Numbered from the stretch's first letter, positions 43,708 to 57,400 are shown. The stretch: 64,000 bases of DNA from Primulina eburnea (GCF_022965805.1 NC_133101.1:18447054-18511053); one strand, 5' to 3'. Made by a program: numbers and translations. Notes: a model not told the origin generated them from the letters alone.

Positions 43708-46565
43708 TGTAGAACCTGTAAATTGGACTGCGTATAAGCCATGCATAATTTCTAGTAATTAAATTAAAATGATTTTTATTGCATGAGTATTTAAATTCTT
43801 TTCTTTAAATTTATTTAATTTACGCAGTAGTTTGATTGTTATCTTTGTAGTTAAATAAGTGAGGCCGGACCGGAGATGGAGTATTGAGATAATTAATAAA
43901 GACTTATTTAAGAAGTGTATTTTAGCATGTTTATTTCATTAATTTATGTTTAATTATTTTTTTTATGCATTTTTGGCATAATTCATGCATGATAGGAATT
44001 GTTTCATGAAATTTTAAAAGTTCGTGCATTAAGATTTTTAAGTTGCATTTCACGTTCGAACGAGGATCGGAGACCGAGAAATTTTCAGGAAAATTATTTT
44101 ATTACACGAGTTATTTTTATAAATCAATCTAAATCATTTTTAAGTGTATTTTTCAAAAATGGGAATTTTTGGGTATTTTTACCCGCAGGATTTTTATTTT
44201 TATCGGTACGTTAAATTTTATCGAATCGGAGAACTTTTTAAGGGTTCGGCTAATATTTACCAAAATCTTTCCAACTCGAAATATTTTTTCGAGAGTGGGT
44301 TTGGGCTTATTGGGCCTACTTTGAGTTTATAGGGCTTAATTATCCTTTTTAACTTTTAAATTAAACAATATAGGCCCATTAATTAATTGTTTACTATATA
44401 ATTAACACTTAAACTCCAATTACCCTAAACCTAATATTCTAAGCAGCCGGCACCCCCTCCCTCAACTTCTTCTCTCGGTTTCAGCAGCTTAGCAGCTGGT
44501 TCCCTCGACCGTAGCATCTTCTTGAAAGAAATTTTTGTTCCCGACGCTCGTTCTTCGATCTCATCGCGTTCATGTCATCAAAGGCACGTCATGTACTTTT
44601 AGTTTTGCATCATTCACGTTAATACTAATGTTTATGGTGCGTGTGTGGGTAGATCGATGAAGGGGCAAGGTTCAGCGCTGCAGGTGCCATACCAAGCCAA
44701 GGATCAAACCTTGAGGGGTCTTAACCACGACCTGTAAAGGCACGGCTGGTGCTGGGAGGAGCCACAATGCAGATCGAGCTAGGTTGAGTGGTTAGCCGTG
44801 TAGGGTGCGTGCATGTTTCTGAGCGGGTGAGTGGTGTTTCGTGCATGGAGGAGTAGGCGTGGATTCTTGGGTATAATGGAGACTAGAATAGCTAAGGTGT
44901 GATTGGTTGAGGGCTGCTTTCGGTAGGTGAAAGAATAAACGTGATTAATATGGTGAGTCAAGGGGTGAACGTGTGATGTTGGGGCAAGGATACAAGTAGG
45001 TCCAGTAGGATTTTGACATGATCTTGGGTGAGTTGTTTGGTGGCCATGTGGTTTAGGCGTGAATTGGTGTGGGATTGGCCCTGTAGTTGTACAAAAAGAA
45101 AGAAATAAGGGTAACGCATGATGTAGCGTCGGTATGGGATGATTGGAAAATTTTAGCTTGGGCCGAGAGTGTTTTTTTTGTGGCATCTTTAAGCCGAAAG
45201 TTTTGGATCCGATTTTAGAGTTTTAGTGTCTTTTTGGTGCTTTTAAAATATGATATAAAGTTGGGAAGATTTCGGTTTAGTTTCAGTTTGATTCGGGTTA
45301 AAACCGGGACCCCGGTCCAAGTTTTAAAACGAATCGATTAAGTTTGAGTTTGGACTCGGGTTTACGCCTAGGAATACTTTTAAAAATATTTTGGGACATT
45401 TTAAAGAGTTTGGTAAGCTTCTAGTCAATTTTAGAGGTCCAGGGTTGAAACGACAATTTTTGGGTTTCCAGGGGCAAAATGATCATTTTGCACCCGTAGT
45501 GAGATTTTAGTCATAGCAGCGCTCTGAGCACAAATCATGATATTTTTAAATGTTCATGCATCACGTTTCGATTTTTTACGCTATTATAATAGTTATGGTG
45601 CTTGCTTAATTTAAAGGAATTAAGTGAGAAAGTGAAGAGCACTCCGTCTCCGCCGCGCCGCGTCGTTATTTCGTTTGTTTTCTGTCAAAACAAACCAAGG
45701 CATGTTTATATCTTCTTTCACTCTTCAATCAAGTCATATAAGTATTTTTAAATATCACAAGTACATGATTTTAATGCAAAAAGATCGAAATTGTTCAATG
45801 ATGTTATTTAATTATATTACGTGCATAAAAATAGAAAATACTTATTTTTGAGATTTATGCGATATTGCTTGTGGCCATTTCACTATCATGGGAGCATTAT
45901 TTCACCCGGTCGTCAGTTACCGGTGATGGGAGAGCATTATTTCACCCGGTCGTCAGTTACCGGTCATGGGAGCATTATTATATCTGGTCGCCAGTTACTG
46001 GTCAGTTCAGTTCAGTGCAGGGGCCACATGCGTAGACCATAATCTCAACAGAAAATTTTAACAAGTTACTTCAGTACAGGGCTCCAAGGAGCAAACATTT
46101 TTACGATGATTTTCTGTTCAGTTATGCACGTACTATAATTATCATTGAATTGATATTTTACGTTACACCTTATTGCAGGATATTTTCACTTGCATGCGAT
46201 TTTATTATTTATTTACTTGTTATTTACGGTATATGCATGCTGGGTCTTTAGACTCACTAGACTTGATTGTTTTAGGTACTGATGATGTCGGGACCGAGGG
46301 CGGGGACTAGTGAGCCAGCTAGAGTCGGCAGTAGTGGAACCCGAGGACCTTATTTCAGCATTTATTATTTTTAATTCAAACCAAGTTTTTACCTTGCTGA
46401 ATTATTTTTAAGTCATTATTTTGCAAACATTATATTTCTTCCGCTGCTATTTTGAATATCAAACATTTTTATCAGTTTAACTTATGATTGAGACATTTTA
46501 ATTATTTAAAAAGAAAATTTTTAATTTTCCGCAAATTTTCAAGCACAAATTTTCGGGCCTTTACA
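43708..46565 (+). repeat. 3' LTR of element H
   Basis: 2858 bp, TGTAGAACCTG...GGGCCTTTACA. Very similar to the 5' LTR. Differences cluster in the outer parts, while about 36950-37750 versus 44740-45550 is almost identical, including a 135-codon antisense ORF that I regard as fortuitous. Confidence 0.92.
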
Positions 46566-49084
46566 GTAAGTTTTACGTTTACGCACTTCGTTTAAAGCAT
46601 GAAATTTTTTTACAGTAGGTTTTCATGAAATCTTTTACGTTCAGATTTTGGTTATGCAGTATTTATTTAAATTTAAAGAAATAATGTAATTATGCATGTT
46701 GTTTGCGTTTGGAATTAAAAATGTCTAAGAATTCGAATATTGGGCTTTAGGAGAAGTTGAAAATGATTTGACTTTATTAATTTTTAGGTCAGTAGTACTG
46801 ATGTCCTCCTTATTGGTCATAAGTTAGTCTTGAAAATTATGAAGACTTTTGGGACTTGTCGAATTTATATGAAATTATTGATGGTTCTTGGTTGCTAGTC
46901 GAGTAAATTTTTTAGGATTTCATATAGGCAATAGCGATTCGAAGACTACAACAATCTTTAGGATTATAAATGTACAATTTGAGGATTTTAAGTATCTATG
47001 AAAATTTAAGATTAATTATGAGAATTTATTTAGGATGCATGCTCTACATAGTTGGATTTAAGGATTGAATTGCAGGAATTGAGAATTTGAAGGACCTAAT
47101 TGTAATAACTAATAATTTGAGGACCTAAGTGCAAAACAAAATTCTAAGGGACTAATTTCGAATTTACCAAATTTTGTGATTAAATTTTGAGTTCGAGAAT
47201 TTAAAAGTTTAATGAGGTAAATATGGAAAATTTAATGGGGACAATAATGCAAATTTTGAAGAGTTGTAGGGCCAAAATGTAAATTTGGAGAACTGTAAGG
47301 GCCAGATTTCAATTTTCAAAATTTTTAAGGATTAAATGCGAACTTTTGAGGAACACTTGGGATTTTAAGTATTTATAGAAACGTAAGACGTGTTACGGGA
47401 ATTAATTTTGGGTTTAATAAACTTTAGGCTATTGAACATTATGATACGAGAAATCTATAAAATGAAATTGGGAATACTGAGGACTTATGGGTAATTGTGG
47501 AATTTTTGAGATTTAGAAAAAAAAATTGGATGATATTTGAGGAAAGTAAGAATTAATTTTACAATTTTAAGAAATTTGAGAACTTATTTAGTAGTAAGTG
47601 AGAATTGAACGGTTTAAATGATAGGAATTTTCTGTTATTTAGGCTTGAAGGAAATATAGAATATTTAGATATTTGGGTTATAATGTTATAATGAATGGTA
47701 AGCAAGGACAATGTAGGATGAATCAATCTTAGGCGTGAAAAATTTAAGCGTTAGTGAAATAATGTTGTGGCAAATTAAGAATTTAAAGTGAATTTTATCG
47801 GTTAGTTAAGTTATAAGAATAAACATTGAGTTAGTAAATTTTTTGAGAACGTAAGTTTGATGTGTCACAAGTTTTAGTCATGATCTTAACAGTTAAGATT
47901 AAACCTTAGGAGAATTTAAAATTTTTGAGAGTTGGGTACGATGATGGTTAGTTTAATTTATAGACGCACGTAAGAGGTGAGGTAGACACCTTGTCTTGAG
48001 AAATTTTGGAAGTCATTAACAAACTTGGGACTAAACAGATATGTGTATTGGGATTATTTTATTCAAAGCTATTTGGATTAGGTAAGTTTGAATTTCAAAT
48101 TTATGGGATATTTATTCATACGGAAATTTTGGGTGAAATAAAAAACAAAAGAGAATTAGTTGTGTTCAATATAATTTATCAATGGATGAATATCAAGATT
48201 TTTATCAGGTAAGAATTCTAAAAGCTTGATATGGAGATTCTAGAATTCTATGGGTTAGAAGTTAAATTGATCTATTAAAGTTAATCTAATGCTACCGTGG
48301 GCTAACTTATTAAGTTTATATGCTAGAATTAGGTAAGCATTAAGGATACATAAAAATGCGACACTTGTTCCAATGAGGAAGTCCAGAGTCCTAGGCCTCA
48401 ACTAGCTTGTAATTGAGAAGAGGATAGTTTAAGCAGGTAATTGATGCTAGAAGTGTTATTATTAAGGTAGAAGGCCGATGTTGTATAATTGAGTTATTAT
48501 GGATTAACGTTATTCGAGGTTTAAGATTTACCACAATTTCACATCCGGGATGCACTTGTAAATAATAAGTTACGTAAGTTTGGTGCCGTAAGATAAAGAT
48601 TCGATTCAAGGATCTTAGGCTAATACTACTATGAGGTTGAAATAAGCTTTAACCTTTAAGCGTTCTACTGAGAATAGAAGTTGATCACTAAATTTTGGTA
48701 CAAGGGTTTCTTAAGTCGAACTGCATAAATGCTAATATAATAGGTCGATGAATATGACGAGTATAGTATAAGAAAAGTAAGGTGCGATAAGTTTGGACAT
48801 CCATTTCTAGAAGGAGAAATTGTGAGATAAGTCAAAACTCGAGGTTATAGAAAAATAGAACTAGGTCACCATGGATCGTTTTAAGTTGCGATCCACAAAC
48901 GAGAATTTTGGTAGGCAAGTTTAATTAGGATTGGGGAGACGTAAGGACGTGTTAACCCTTATTTTATCAGAGTAGCGCAACAGAAGCGTGGATTATTGGG
49001 ATACTAGAATTAAGAGTATAAACTTTTGCTTATCAAGGATGAGCGAATTTCGGGGACAAAATTCAATTTAAGGGGGAGGAGAGT
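46566..49084 (+). other. G internal domain 2, right part and PPT
   Basis: Continues the leader with GTAAGTTTTACG (first five bases are H's second TSD) and runs colinear with 27287-32019 minus K. Non-coding. Carries a 12-bp insertion relative to domain 1 near 48115. Ends with PPT AAGGGGGAGGAGAG (49070-49083). Gives the empty site for K at 48478. Confidence 0.85.
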
Positions 49085-50987
49085 TGTAGAACCCGTAAAT
49101 CAGATTACGTATTAGTAATGCATAATTACTATTATTTAAAATGATTTCTTTTATATTTAAGGCATTTTAAATTGTTGAGTCATGATTATTTATTTTAAAT
49201 CGCATGAGTTTAGTTTTGTCTTTTCAGTTAAATAACAAGGCCGGACTGGAGTTGGAATATTGAGATAAATTTTAATATTAAGAAAACATTCCTAGAATTT
49301 ATTTAAGTTAAATAATAAGTTAATTTAATGTAAAAAAATTTTAAGGAAAGTTTAAGAACTTAATTAATTAGAAGATAAGTAGTAAATAAATTCTTTTGGG
49401 TTCAATAATTAACTAAAAAGCCTAAATTAAAATATGTGACCAATTGAGATAAGTTAATATAGATTTATTTTAATTAAGAAATTTCAACTTAACATGTTAG
49501 CAATTTAATTTAAAGATTTAGTCATGCATGCAAGATAATGTTATTCCATAATTAATTTATTAATTCACTAAAATATTTAATGGGTAGATAAAACACTAAA
49601 AATTTAAAATACAATATTTAAGAAATATTTTCCCTACCATTATCATTAATTTTCGGCCACCTGGATAAAAGATTTGAATTAAATTTTCCAACTTATTTTC
49701 ATTGATATCTTTCCCTAATCTTTTTCTTGATAATTAATCCCCTCACTTTAAATCTTCAATAAATATTAATTAAGCAATTCTCCTACTCATTTAACTAGAT
49801 AAAATCGGCCCCCTTCCTTTTCTAGATTAAAAATATTTGATAACTCATTCTTTTGATTCTTTCCAAATTCTTTTTTTGTTAGATAATCCCCTAAACTTTA
49901 TTCACCACTAATTAACATTTAAGCAATATTTCTACCATGTTTATCTAGCATTATTCCATCCCCATTTACCACAAAAAATCGGCCATCAGCTTTGGAAGAT
50001 TTAAAAAGTTTGACAACACATTTATTTAATTCCTTTCCTTATCCATTTTTATTGGGAGATAATTCCATCACACTTAATCTTCAATAATTATTAATTAAGT
50101 AACATTTTATCTCTTTTTAATAAGTAATTTTCGACCACCCCATTGTTGGATTTATTTTGTGTTGACAACTCACCATTTTTGAATCCCTTCCATATCCATT
50201 CTTGGTAGATAATCCCTTCATTTCAATCACCAATAATTATTGAATCAAGCAATATCTCCCTTCATTTTTATTTGTACTAGATTTCGGCCACTCCTATGAT
50301 TAATTTAAAAATATTTGTCAACTCTACCTCTTTATTTCATTTCCTTATCTTTTCTTGAGAGATAATTCCCTAACCATTTAATCTTCAATAATTATTAATT
50401 AAACAATTTTCCTACCCATATTTGTAAGCAAGAAATCGGTTACCACCTCATTGTATCTCCCTCAAATCAAATCAATTCTCTTATATCTCAAACTCTAGGA
50501 TAGAAAGATTTGATCTTGCCATTCTATCCCCCATTTAATTAGTAGACTTACCTTCATTTCTCCTAGCCATTTTCCCTCTCCATAATTTCGAAAATTTCAG
50601 AGCATTTTAGTAGGAATAAAATTGTGAGAGTCCAAGGAAAAATCAAGAGAGAAAAGTAGAAAAGAAAAGAACTCCGTCTCCTCCGCGCCGCGTCGTTGTT
50701 TTCATTTGTTTTCTGTCAAAACAAATCCAGACATGTATATGTTTTTATTTACTCCTCAATCAAGTCATTTTATTATTTTAAAACATCATAATGTGCATGA
50801 ATCATGAAACAAAAACCGAAATTTGTTCAAGATATTTTCGAAAACATAGTGCAGATTTTTGACTCTTCCTTGTGCACTTCACGTTTTCTGTTGGTTTTGA
50901 TGGTTCAGGGTATGGCTCGATTTCCAGGGGCTCAAGGCTGCTTTTAGACATGTACTAGGATGTGTTAGGGAGGTGCTGGTCCATCGG
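49085..50987 (+). repeat. G LTR copy 3, left part
   Basis: TGTAGAACCC start, then the same U3 tandem array as copies 1 and 2. Interrupted at 50987 by element I (TSD ATCGG, 50983-50987). Confidence 0.9.
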
Positions 50988-51444
50988 TGTAGTGCCCAAA
51001 AATCAGTACACGTATAACCCATGCATTTATTTTATTATTAAATATTTTATTTAAATTTAAATGAATATTAGCCAGGCATGACTTATTTAAATGCATTATT
51101 TTAAATTATTACGTTTATGTGATGCACATTAAAATATTTTTTCGAGTTTCATGTTTCAGGCGATTATTCGAGGCAGGAACGAGGAAAAGACCGGTGACGA
51201 TTTTTGGTAATTTAAAATGCGGTATTTTTATTTTAAAGCTAGGATGGGGCATTTTAAATAATTTATTAAGTTTTTAGTATTTTAAAAGCCTTATTTATGT
51301 ATTTAGTGATTTAAGAGTTTAGAACTTTTAAAATTACTGTGTAACTATTTTAATTGAGGAATTTGATTAAATTAGTGTGTGTTAACCTTTAATTAGTATT
51401 TTTATTAGTTAATTTAGATATAACTCCTCTTAATTAAAACACAC

Positions 51445-51520
51445 ACACACGTTTTATACACCCACACACACTTACACGTTTTTACACACACTAGAAGTCC
51501 CATAACACACACACACATAT
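51445..51520 (+). repeat. CA-rich microsatellite in I LTR
   Basis: Several (CA)n runs separated by GTTTTATACACC-like spacers; repeated in the 3' LTR at about 58325-58405. Confidence 0.75.
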
Positions 51521-52231
51521 TCATTCAGAATTTTATTATTTTAAAAGCGAAAACCTAGGGTTCTTGAGTAGGTCAGCAGCTGCCCCCTCCCTCTGAATTT
51601 CCAGCATAGTTTCGTTGAGTTTTCTTCAAAAAAAATCGTTCCACAATCGTCTCGGATCAATCCTCACGCCATCTCCGCTTCGGTATCGTCGTTACGGTAT
51701 TTTTAAATATTAAAAGGCACGTATATTCTTTTGTTTATGCATCGATATGGTCATATTATGCGTCGTGTTGTTATTTATGCGTAAAAATATGTGTGTGACG
51801 TGTAGAAGTTTGAGCAATCAGGTTTAGATAAATTTTGAAACGATTTTGGATCTGAAAGTTACGTTTTTTCTGTCAATTCAAATACTGCAATTTTTGGGTC
51901 GCTTTTCTGGAAAAACTTTCCACGCAAAATTGTAGAACTTTTTGATACCTTCGATTTGATATATAATTCGAGTTATTTGGATAAAAATTGAGTGAGTTAT
52001 GGTGTTTTTCGTGGGACTGCTCAAATTGCGTTTTTCAGAAAATTATGTATTGATGTGTTCTTGAGAATTTCTTGTTGCAGGCTTTGTTGGGAATCGTTGG
52101 AGGTTTCTTGCTGTGTTTAAAAGTTTCCATTGGGTTGATCATGTGAATTTTGAGGTGTTGTTTCGGGGTGATTAAGTTGTGCATGCATTAGAAGTCATAG
52201 GGAACTCATGTGCAGGATTTTTGGAAATAAA

Positions 52232-52340
52232 CTAGCACAGGCTAGCGCTGCAGCGCTGCCAGTACGTGCTAGGCAGCGCCTGGGCGCTGCTGGCGCGCAC
52301 CAGGCAGCGCCGCAGCGCTGCAGTGCAGGCGCTGCCTAGT
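52232..52340 (+). repeat. GC-rich repeat cassette in I 5' LTR
   Basis: Multiple GCAGCGCTGC / AGGCAGCGCC / GGCGCTGC units, self-complementary, in an AT-rich LTR. The 3' LTR copy (59128-59258) is longer and rearranged. Confidence 0.75.
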
Positions 52341-53154
52341 GCATATTTTCGGCTTTAAAACTAGTTTTTCTTGCTTCTTTTGAGTACTATTAAAATTTTA
52401 TATCCTAGTATACTAAAAATTTATTTAGATGTCATGAAGTTTGATTTGGGATCTTGGAACTATGTTTTAATAAAGGTCTGTACCATCTTTTGTGTGGAGA
52501 AATTCATACTTCTTGGCAAGATCGACTTGGGGGTGAGTCAGGGGTTAGCATGCGGTTTATCACGGTCAAGTCCCGAGCATTTCTAGAAGGTCATAAGTTA
52601 GTAAGTCAATGGGTGATGCATTTGATAGGCATGTTTAAGTTGTGGAATTTAAAGTACATGGCAGGATGTTAGCATGTGCAGCAAGGTCCCGAACGAGATC
52701 CAACGAATCCCTCAACGCCTAGTAAGTATGTCCGACGTGCAAAGAAAATGTTTTCAAGTTTTTGATTATGCTAAATGTCTTGTGACAAAATTATGTTAGG
52801 ATTGGAAAGCGTTAAATTATGAATGAGGACCAATTCGCCCGTTAAATTATGAACAGGGATCTCATGTATGTGGCAGTGGATACGTCCCTGTCAGCCCAGT
52901 ATTGTGGTTTAGTCTGATCAGACGATTATGTTATGGGTCACTTGTTTTGAAACATATCTCTACACAAAATAATGAATTTATATATGTTCAAGTATGCAAG
53001 CATGTTTAAGAAAAATTTTCAAGTTATGGCACGTCTAAGTTATGCATGCATGTTCCAGTTTATTTCAAGTTCAAAAGTTCAAGTATGTTTGTCCTATTTT
53101 GAAGTTGCATGTGATTTTATTATGTAGTACTTGTTACTCCCAGTTTATACGTGT

Positions 53155-53170
53155 TGAGTCTTTAGACTCA
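53155..53170 (+). repeat. Conserved LTR hairpin (I 5' copy)
   Basis: TGAGTCTTTAGACTCA; second copy 60137-60152. Confidence 0.7.
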
Positions 53171-53455
53171 CTGGACTTGAACGATGCAGGTGAGGATGTT
53201 TATGAGGAGACTGGAGGTGGGGACCAAGGAGCAGGCTTGGACTGAGCGGGAGGCTAAACCCGAAGACTGTCATGTTTTAAGTTTATGAAAACATTTATTA
53301 TTTTTTTCAAACTTTGAATTTCAAATCTTTTGTTGCAACAAGGCGTGAGACGTAGAGTTATTTCTTTTATCGAATTTTGAATGCTCAAGTTTTATTTAAG
53401 AAAAGTTTTAATTTTCCCGCAAATTTCAAGTAGTAAAAGTACGGTATGTTACAGT

Positions 53456-53467
53456 TGGTATCAGAGT
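53456..53467 (+). other. Primer binding site of element I
   Basis: TGGTATCAGAGT, one mismatch to the iMet complement. Confidence 0.85.
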
Positions 53468-53691
53468 GGTGTTCTTGTAAAGGGTTATGCCTACTGCCAG
53501 TCGCAAGAAGCTCACGAAGTCACACCTCAAGTCTGTAAGTTTTAAAGTTTTGCATTATGTAACGTAGTAAGCACGAAGTCATGATTTCAGCATGTTCACA
53601 TTTTAAGTTCAAAGTACGTGCATCTTATTTTATTGTTATTATATTCATGCATATTGGGTTTACGTGTTGGGTAAAATTATTGTAGAACGGT
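53468..53691 (+). other. Leader of element I
   Basis: Non-coding. Carries GTCTGTAAGTTTTA (donor-like GTAAGT at 53535-53540) at the same place as in G and H, and acceptor-like ATTATTGTAG (ends 53685) just before the gag ATG. Confidence 0.5.
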
Positions 53692-54312
53692 ATGCCTCCT
53701 AGACGTATGGTTGCCCGTGGAGCAAGGGATGAGAACATAGAAGCTCAGGATGGGGAGAAGACCACTCCTCCTCGTCCACCTCCAGATATGCAGGCGCAGA
53801 TTCTTGTAGACATGACTTAGTTTTTCACGCAGTTTACGGGGAACAATGATGGAGTGAATGCAGGGGCGAGGCCCTGACCGAAAACAGTTTATGTTAGGTT
53901 TAGAAGGATGGATCCTAAAGAGGTCTCGGGGACGACAGTCCCGATGGTGGCTGAGGGATGGATTAAATCCATCGGAGTGATCTTGGACTTCATGGAACTG
54001 CAGGATGCAGATCGAGTCAGATGTGCCACCTTTCTTCTGTCAGGGGACGCCAGGCTATGGTGCAAGAGTTCGTCTGTATCAGTGAATTTGTAGACCTTGA
54101 CATGGAATGGCTTCAAGGAGGTCTTTAACTCCAAGTAATTCACTGAGGAAGTACGATCCAGACTTACTAGGGAGTTTATGAAGCTGCAATAGGGAGACAG
54201 TAACGTAGTAGAGTTTGTGAGGAAGTTCGAGACGGGGTGTCTCTTTGTGCCTCTGATAGCTAATGATGCCCGGGAGAAGCTGAGGCATTTTATCGATGGG
54301 ATTATTAGTGTG
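53692..54312 (+). pseudogene. gag: Element I gag remnant, truncated and stop-ridden
   Basis: ATG 53692 begins MPPRRMVARGARDEN. Recognisable capsid pieces: RRMDPKEVSGTTVPMVAEGW, DADRVRCATFLLSGDARLW, TREFMKLQ, FVPLIANDAREKLRHFIDG. In-frame stops include TAG 53818-53820 (the same codon position as a TAG in H) and at least four more. Everything after the FIDG motif, including the linker and zinc knuckle, is deleted; non-coding sequence follows. Not functional. Confidence 0.82.
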
Positions 54313-54471
54313 CTAGTAAGTAAATTTTTGTGACTGGGTGTAGAGATTTCTACTATGCATGAGGTTAAGATTAGAATTTTTGGGATATTAATTTCTATTA
54401 TGCTTGAGGTTAACGTTAGAATTTTGAGGATATAAGTTTTGTGTTGTGCTAACACCTCATAGGAAATATTT
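54313..54471 (+). other. Non-coding block between gag and protease of I, intron-like
   Basis: Begins with a donor-like GTAAGT (about 54315) and ends with CACCTCATAG before the protease codons. Holds a tandem duplication of about 45 bp (TTTCTACTATGCATGAGG / TTTCTATTATGCTTGAGG). Same location as the candidate intron of H. Confidence 0.4.
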
Positions 54472-57400
54472 TCATAAAGAGAGTGTCCACGAAGGCCCTT
54501 ATAAACTCACGAGCCACACACTCTTTTATCTCAGAATCATTCGCTAGTCATCTAGACGTCAAGTCTATTGGACTCGACGTGAATTATTCAGTAACAGTCC
54601 CATCAAAGGAAGAGTTGTCAGCTACTAGTGTGGTCAGGGACATAGATTTGGAATTGCACGGCCACCTAGTGTATGCCAACTTGATTGTCTTGCCGATGCC
54701 AGAATTCGACATTATCTTGGGGATGGACTGGTTGACGAGGAATAGAGTGCTGATTGATTTTCAAAAGAGATCAGTGTTGGTTAGACCATTGGGCATGGAG
54801 CAGTTTCTGTTTGAACCAGCTAGATGGAGGAGTTTCTCGCGCATGATCTCTTGCATGCAGGCTCGGAGACTCATTTCCAAGGGGTGTCAGGCGTTCTTGG
54901 CCAGCATCATCTCAGCACCTTACGTGCCCACTTCATCTATATCTGGAGTACCAGTAGTCAAAGACTTCCCAGACGTATTTCCTGATGACGTCACGGGTCT
55001 TCCACCAGAGAGAGAGGTGGAGTTTGCGATCGATCTGGTGCCAGGCACAATGCCAATCTCTAAGGCATCATACCGATTAGCTTCAGCTGAGATGTTAGAA
55101 CTCAAGCAGCTGATTCAGGAGCTTCTTGACCAGGAATTCATCCGCCCTAGTTTCTTACCGTGGGGCGCGCCAGTGCTCTTTGTGAAAAAGAAGGATGGGA
55201 GCATGAGACTTTGCATTGATTACCGAGAATTGAACAAAGTAACGATCAAGAACAAGTACCCACTTCCTAGGATCGAAGACTTGTTTGATCAGTTGCAGGG
55301 AGCTACAGTGTTCTCTAAGATTGATCTTCGATCGGGGTATCATCAGCTGAAAGTGAAGGATGCAGATGTCCACAAGACAGCTTTCAGGACCCGGTATGGG
55401 CATTACGAGTTCTTAGTGATGCCGTTTGGACTGACGAATGATCCAGCCATTTACATGGACCTCATGAACCGAGTATTTCAGCCTTACCTTGATCAGTTTG
55501 TCATAGTATTTATTGACGACATTCTCATTTACTCGAAGGGCCATGAGGAGCACAGCCGGCATTTGGGGACAGTTTTGCAGGTTTTGCAGAGTCGCAAGTT
55601 GTTTGCGAAGTTCAGTAAGTGTGAATTTTGGTTGGAGAAGGTAGCGTTTTTTGGGCATATAATATCTAGCAGTGGGATTGAGGTAGATCTAGCCAAGGTG
55701 GCAGCAGTCGGAGATTGGGTTGAACCAAAGAATACCTCAGAAATCCGTAGCTTTCTGGGTTTAGCCGGTTACTACCGTAAGTTCATTTAGGGGTTTTCGT
55801 CTATAGCAGTGCCACTCACTTCACTGACCAAGAAGAACGCTAAGTTCATGTGGGGTGCGAGTGTCAGAAGAGTTTAGATACTTTGAAGCAAGCTCTTATT
55901 TCAGCACCAGTGTTAGCCATGCCGACAGGGCAAGGTGATTTTTTGCTATACATCGATGCATCAAAGCTCGGGTTTGGCGCAGTGTTGATGCAGCAGGGTG
56001 GGTTATAGCTTATGCTTCCAGGCAGTTTAAGGGGCATGAGAAGAATTACCCGACGCATGACTTAGAATTAGCCGTCGTTGTCTTTGCATTGAAGATTTGG
56101 AGACATTACTTGTACGGCGATAAATGTCAGATTTTCACCAATCACAAGAGTCTCAAGTATTTCTTCACGCAGAAGGAACTGAACATGAGACAAAGACGGT
56201 GGTTAGAGTTGGTGAAAGACTACGACTGCGAGATTAGCTACCATCCGGGAAAGGATAATGTTGTCGCAGACGCCTTGATCCGAAAAGTGGCAGTTGTAGC
56301 ACAGTTGTCAGTGCAGAATACCCTGCAGTCTGAGATTCAGAGGTTTGGTCTAGAGGTTTATCGTAAGGACAGAGCTCCTAGGCTGGCTAATCTGACGGTC
56401 CAATCTTCTCTGCTAGACCGTATTCCTGCAGGTCAGCCTTCAGACGAGCAGTTACAGAAGTAGAGACTGAAGGATGAAGCTAAGGGCAGTGTACTCTACA
56501 TAGTGTCTGATGGTATTGTGAGATACAAAGATAGAATATGGGTGCCTAGTGTTGATTCGATCAGAGAGGATATTCTGACAGAGGCACATGCATCTCCGTA
56601 TTCCATCCACCCAAGAGGTACCAAGATGTATAAGGACCTGCAAATTTTGTATTGGTGTCCAGGGATGAAGCGAGACATCCGCAGATTTGTGTGTTAATGC
56701 CTCACTTGTCAGCAGGTGAAGGCAGAGCGTCAGAGGCCAGCAGGAATGCTTAAGGCACTCCCTATTCCCGAGTGGAAATGAGTGAATATTATCATGGACT
56801 TCGTCGTTGGGTTGCCAAAGTCAGTCAGAGATTTTAATGCCATTTGGGTTATAGTAGATTGACTCACTAAGTCAGCGCACTTTTTGCCAGTGAAGACGAC
56901 TTTCTCCATGACGCGGTATGCAGAGCTTTATATCAGGGAGATTGTTCGATTGCATGGGATCCCAGTTTCTATTGTGTTCAACAGGGACCCTAGATTCACA
57001 TCGTCTTTTTGGAAGAGTTTGCATGCAGCCATGGGGACGAAGTTGCTTTTCAGTACATCATTTCACCCGCAGACAGATGGCCAGTCTGAGCGAGTGATAC
57101 AGATTTTAGAAGACTTGTTGCGAGCCTGTATGATCGATTTCCAAGGGACTTGGGAATCGAAGCTACCTCTAGTGGAGTTTACATACAACAACAGTTTCCA
57201 ATCATCTATTGGTATGGCTCCCTACGAGGCATTGTAGGGAAGGAAGTGCAGATCGCCGATTCATTGGGATGAAGTCGGTGAAAGAGCAGAACTTGGTCCA
57301 GAGAAAGTTCAGCAGACTGCAGATGCGGTGGTCAAGATTCGAGATAGAATGAAGACCACCCAGAGTCGCCAAAAGAGCTATGCTGATAAGAGAAGAAGAG

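Larger units (their letters stand above)
35923..46565 (+). mobile_element. Element H: complete Ty3/Gypsy chromovirus-type retrotransposon
   Basis: 10,643 bp, TSD GTAAG (35918-35922 and 46566-46570), LTRs of 2.85 kb, PBS, gag, protease, pol and PPT in order. Coding frame disrupted only by a few stop codons, so relatively young. Long LTRs and a chromodomain-like C-terminus suggest the Tekay/Del group (inference). Inserted in the leader of the related element G. Confidence 0.93.
50988..53453 (+). repeat. 5' LTR of element I
   Basis: TGTAGTGCCC...GGTATGTTACA. Contains CA microsatellite runs (51445-51520), a GC-rich AGCGCTGC cassette (52232-52340) and hairpin TGAGTCTTTAGACTCA (53155-53170). Confidence 0.92.
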
